Source: Mesobacillus sp. AQ2
GTDB taxonomy: Bacteria > Bacillota > Bacilli > Bacillales > Cytobacillaceae
Assembly (NCBI RefSeq): GCF_030122805.1
Contig: NZ_CP126080.1
Location: forward strand, 4,221,501 to 4,285,500
Direction: 5' to 3'
DNA: 64,000 nucleotides
Positions within the stretch are counted from its first letter, which is position 1; each line of letters begins with the position of its first letter. Shown here in pieces: positions 61,022 through 64,000 of the stretch. A program made the translations under genes and the position numbers. A model generated the notes under the pieces. It was not told where the DNA came from. It saw nothing but the letters and a program-made list of their open reading frames with translations, and ran no database searches.

Positions 61022-63589
61022 ATGGCTAAAAAAGTGGTAATCGTAGGTGGAGTTGCTGGCGGAGCTACAACAGCTGCCCGGTTGAGAAGATTGGATGAAC
61101 AAACAGAAATCGTGATGATCGAACGCGGTGAATACATTTCTTTTGCCAACTGCGGCCTTCCTTATTATATCGGCGGTGCCATCCAGGAGCGCGATGCATT
61201 GCTTGTGCAGACAGTTGAAGGCATGTCTAAAAAGTTCAATATGGACATCCGCAACCTAAGCGAAGTGACGCGAATTGACCGTGAACGCAAGGTAGTGGAA
61301 ATCCATGATTTAAAAACAGGTAAAACATATGAAGAAAATTATGATGTACTGGTTCTATCACCTGGAGCGAGTCCTATTAAACCTCCGATTCCGGGTATCG
61401 ATGAAGCTGAAGCATTGTTCACACTTCGCAATATTCCGGACACTGATAAAATCAAGGCATATGTCGATGAGCGGAAGCCGATGAAAGCAACAGTCATCGG
61501 CGGCGGTTTCATCGGTGTCGAAATGGCCGAAAACCTTTGGGAACGCGGCGTCGAAGTGACACTTGTCGAGATGGCTGACCAGATCATGGCGCCGATCGAC
61601 TTTGAGATGGCTTCTATTTTACACCAACATCTACGGGAAAAAGGCGTGAACCTGATCCTAGAAGATGGTGTGAAATCTTTTGAAAACAACGGTAAACTGA
61701 TCAACCTGAATAGCGGCAAACAAATCGATACTGATCTGGTAATACTTGCGATTGGCGTTACTCCTGAAAATAAATTGGCTAAGGAAGCAGGCCTGGAGCT
61801 TGGACTTCGCGGTGCAATCCGTGTTAATGAAAGATTGCAGACAGCCGATGAAAGCATCTACGCTATCGGTGATGCGATTGAAGTAAAAGATTATATCAAC
61901 GGCCAGGCGACTCACATTCCGCTCGCATGGCCGGCCAACCGCCAGGGACGCATCGTCGCTGACCATATCAACGGCATCGACTCCAAGTACCAGGGAACAC
62001 TCGGAACATCCATTGCGAAGGTGTTTAACATGACAGTTGCCGCAACAGGCAATAACGAAAAGACATTGAAGCGCCTTGGCATTTCTTACGATGTCGTTCA
62101 CGTTCACCCAAGCTCTCACGCTGGCTACTATCCAGGCGCCTTCCCTATCGCACTTAAATTGATCTTTGACCGCGAGACAGGAAAAATCTTTGGAGCTCAG
62201 GCGGTGTCTTATGATGGCGCCGACAAACGAATCGATGTTTTAGCAACTGCCATCAAAGGCGGCATGACGATTTTTGACCTTCCGGATCTTGAGCTGGCAT
62301 ACGCGCCGCCATACTCTTCTGCAAAAGATCCGGTCAACATGGCGGGCTATGCAGCGAAGAATATCGCTGAAGGTCTTGTGGAAACCGTTCAATGGCATGA
62401 AATCAATGACATCCTTGCAAACGGCGGCTACCTGATTGACGTCCGCGAGCCAATCGAGCGCGACATGGGCCTGATTGAGGGTTCTGTCAACATCCCGCTT
62501 GGCGAGCTGCGCGACCGCCTAGACGAGATTCCGACGAAAGAAGTGTATGTATACTGCCAGGTCGGCCTGCGCGGGTACCTTGCTTCTCGTATCCTGAAGC
62601 AGGCTAGGTTCAATGTTCGCAACCTGGATGGCGGATACAAGACTTACTCTTGCGTGTTCGAGCCAGATGCGAGTGAAAACTGTGGTACACCAATTAGCGA
62701 TAATGGTGTGGCTCAGCGCAATCTTGCGATGGAAGAGATTGCTGCGGGTGCGGCCCAGAGCAGTGTTGGATTGGCCGTTGAGGCGGCTCCAGTTGCACCG
62801 GCAGCTCCAGTTGCTCCACCGACTGTAAAAACCACCCTTGATGCCTGCGGCTTATCCTGTCCTGGCCCAATCATGAAGGTGTACAAAACAATCGGTGACA
62901 TGAAGGACGGCGAGGTGATGGAAGTCCATGCAACTGACCCAGGCTTCGCGAAGGACATCAAGGCATGGTGCGAAAAGACCGGCAACAAGCTGGTCAGCAA
63001 CAAGTTTGAAGATAAGAAATTCAAGGCGCAAATCATGAAAGGAAACGTTGTGGTGACTTTGAATACGATGGCTGCACCGGTGGAAGTTCCTACTGGCGTA
63101 CCAGCTGCTGCCCCTGCTAAAAACGGTGCGACCATGGTCGTATTCAGCGGTGACCTCGACAAGGCCATCGCAACCTTCATCATCGCATCCGGAGCCGCGG
63201 CGATGGGTAAAGAGGTAACTTTGTTCTTCACCTTCTGGGGACTGAACATCTTGAAGCGCAACGACGCACCGGCCACCGAGAAGGATATGATGGCAAAAAT
63301 GTTCAGCATGATGATGCCGAAAGGCGCGAACGACCTGCCATTATCCAAGATGAACATGGGCGGCATGGGCGCCAAGATGATCAAGACCGTCATGGCCAAC
63401 AAAAATGTCGACAGCCTCGAAACCTTAATGAAAAACGCTATGGACGCCGGTGTTAAGCTTGTCGCCTGCGGCATGAGCATGGACCTCATGGGGATTTCCA
63501 AAGAAGAGTTAATCGACGGAGTCGAAATCGGCGGAGTTGCAGCATATCTTGGAGATGCTGAGGATTCTGGATTGAATTTGTTTATATAG
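61022..63589 (+). CDS. CoA-disulfide reductase / rhodanese / TusA / DsrE fusion protein
   Basis: An 855-residue fusion. Residues 1-~445 form an FAD/NAD(P) disulfide reductase (VVIVGGVAGGATTAARLRR; active Cys C44 in FANCGLPY; second nucleotide site ATVIGGGFIGVEMAENL). Residues ~455-550 form a rhodanese (VDVREP-like; Cys in YCQVGLRGY). Residues ~600-675 form a TusA sulfur carrier (CGLSCPGP, CPxP-type). Residues ~705-855 form a DsrE2-type domain (conserved VACGMSMD). It should shuttle persulfide sulfur and reduce CoA or other per/disulfides. It is monocistronic with Rex/FNR-like boxes upstream. Confidence 0.93.
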   Translation: MAKKVVIVGGVAGGATTAARLRRLDEQTEIVMIERGEYISFANCGLPYYIGGAIQERDALLVQTVEGMSKKFNMDIRNLSEVTRIDRERKVVEIHDLKTGKTYEENYDVLVLSPGASPIKPPIPGIDEAEALFTLRNIPDTDKIKAYVDERKPMKATVIGGGFIGVEMAENLWERGVEVTLVEMADQIMAPIDFEMASILHQHLREKGVNLILEDGVKSFENNGKLINLNSGKQIDTDLVILAIGVTPENKLAKEAGLELGLRGAIRVNERLQTADESIYAIGDAIEVKDYINGQATHIPLAWPANRQGRIVADHINGIDSKYQGTLGTSIAKVFNMTVAATGNNEKTLKRLGISYDVVHVHPSSHAGYYPGAFPIALKLIFDRETGKIFGAQAVSYDGADKRIDVLATAIKGGMTIFDLPDLELAYAPPYSSAKDPVNMAGYAAKNIAEGLVETVQWHEINDILANGGYLIDVREPIERDMGLIEGSVNIPLGELRDRLDEIPTKEVYVYCQVGLRGYLASRILKQARFNVRNLDGGYKTYSCVFEPDASENCGTPISDNGVAQRNLAMEEIAAGAAQSSVGLAVEAAPVAPAAPVAPPTVKTTLDACGLSCPGPIMKVYKTIGDMKDGEVMEVHATDPGFAKDIKAWCEKTGNKLVSNKFEDKKFKAQIMKGNVVVTLNTMAAPVEVPTGVPAAAPAKNGATMVVFSGDLDKAIATFIIASGAAAMGKEVTLFFTFWGLNILKRNDAPATEKDMMAKMFSMMMPKGANDLPLSKMNMGGMGAKMIKTVMANKNVDSLETLMKNAMDAGVKLVACGMSMDLMGISKEELIDGVEIGGVAAYLGDAEDSGLNLFI

Positions 63590-63596
63590 TATTGGG

Positions 63597-63625
63597 AGCG
63601 GCCTTCTTAGGAGGGCTGCTTTTTT
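63597..63625 (+). terminator. Terminator of the redox fusion gene
   Basis: AGCGGCC and GGCTGCT arms (one G-T pair) are followed by TTTTT, just past the stop. Confidence 0.85.
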
Positions 63626-63651
63626 CTGATTTTTTCCTTATTTAGGAAGAC

Positions 63652-63756
63652 GGTGCAATTATCTCGATTATTGGCGCAATTAATTAGGAGGACCGTGCAA
63701 TTATTGCAAAACATGGTGCAATAACCTTAAACAACGGTGCAATTATCTCTTTTTAC
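63652..63756 (+). repeat. 21-bp tandem array, type C
   Basis: Five units of exactly 21 bp start at 63652, 63673, 63694, 63715 and 63736. The consensus is GGTGCAATTAT followed by ten variable bases. It begins 27 bp after the terminator of the redox gene and on its strand. From 63757 to the window end I see no gene; an AGATTTGCG / CGTAAATCT inverted repeat lies near 63872-63902. Confidence 0.9.
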
Positions 63757-64000
63757 TAACAGAATAATTTTTCCAGTAGCAAAAGTGAACAGCTATATTC
63801 GATAAAAAGTCTACTTTTTGACCTTTTTCTACCTTCGCCCCTCCACAAAAACGACTTGCGTACTGTGCTAAGCAGATTTGCGCAATATATTAGCGTAAAT
63901 CTAGATTTTAATTGCAAGTTACCTTTTTTACTCCTTACTTGTTTCGTGCTTGCTTACTGAATTAAGCTCCTCATCTGGAATATTCTCCAAACCTCGAGCT

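Noticed and set aside
63652..63756. CRISPR array
   Set aside because: 21-bp period with an 11-bp core and ten-base variable part is far too short for repeat-spacer units, and no cas genes are present.

Overview
The window comes from a spore-forming, B. subtilis-like Bacillaceae chromosome of moderate G+C, close in gene order to Bacillus/Mesobacillus-type species. Several blocks match the B. subtilis order: hisZGDBH, yvoF-ppaX-yvoD-lgt-hprK-nagA-nagB-nagR, yvlABCD, csbA-uvrB-uvrA, and yvjA-cccB-ftsE-ftsX-ctpB-minJ. Sporulation capacity is indicated by a gerA-type germinant receptor operon and a CwlC-like amidase. I saw no rRNA, tRNA, CRISPR array, prophage or insertion sequence with a transposase.

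Layout. 1-4.5 kb: minus-strand histidine operon (hisZ, G, D, B, H, the last cut by the window edge) with a consensus-like promoter. 4.8-9.05 kb: yvoF, ppaX, yvoD, lgt, hprK on the minus strand. 9.2-12 kb: divergent nagA-nagB-nagR with two NagR operators. 12.2-16.6 kb: a DUF2164 protein, a cell-wall amidase, the yvlABCD envelope-stress operon behind a near-perfect sigma-W promoter, and a polysaccharide deacetylase. 16.6-22 kb: uvrA, uvrB (LexA-like box) and csbA. 22.3-25.5 kb: EAL-HDOD protein, DNA-binding protein, GNAT, HAD. 25.6-29.8 kb: two tandem secreted subtilases, one with SLH modules. 30-35.6 kb: a NarL/LuxR two-component system, two orphan Opp-type permeases and two small membrane proteins. 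35.8-42.4 kb: redox and metal genes (multicopper oxidase, b561-like protein, split FeoB with FeoA, a siroheme-reductase-like protein, a beta-propeller lipoprotein). 42.6-45.6 kb: padR-fetA-fetB-chrA. 45.9-48.8 kb: isoaspartyl dipeptidase and a T-box-controlled NSS transporter. 49-52.7 kb: the germinant receptor. 52.8-60.6 kb: minJ, ctpB, an M23 hydrolase, ftsXE, cccB, yvjA. 61-63.6 kb: an 855-residue CoA-disulfide-reductase/rhodanese/TusA/DsrE fusion behind Rex/FNR-like boxes.

The least explained structure is intergenic. Four tandem arrays have a 20-21 bp period (about two helical turns): 4656-4764, 45745-45860, 54098-54223 and 63652-63756. They fall into three sequence types. Each begins within about 30 bp downstream of a Rho-independent terminator. 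Read in the direction of the terminated gene, all three types share a GT-NN-A start followed by an AT-rich ATAT/ATTAT-like stretch, with a type-specific core (CG, GC or AG). Other repeats are a 118-bp hairpin element (two copies, with covarying stem bases), a 150-bp element with internal inverted repeats, 47-bp repeats in the hisZ leader, and a 29-bp repeat that triplicates the Shine-Dalgarno region between hisB and hisH.
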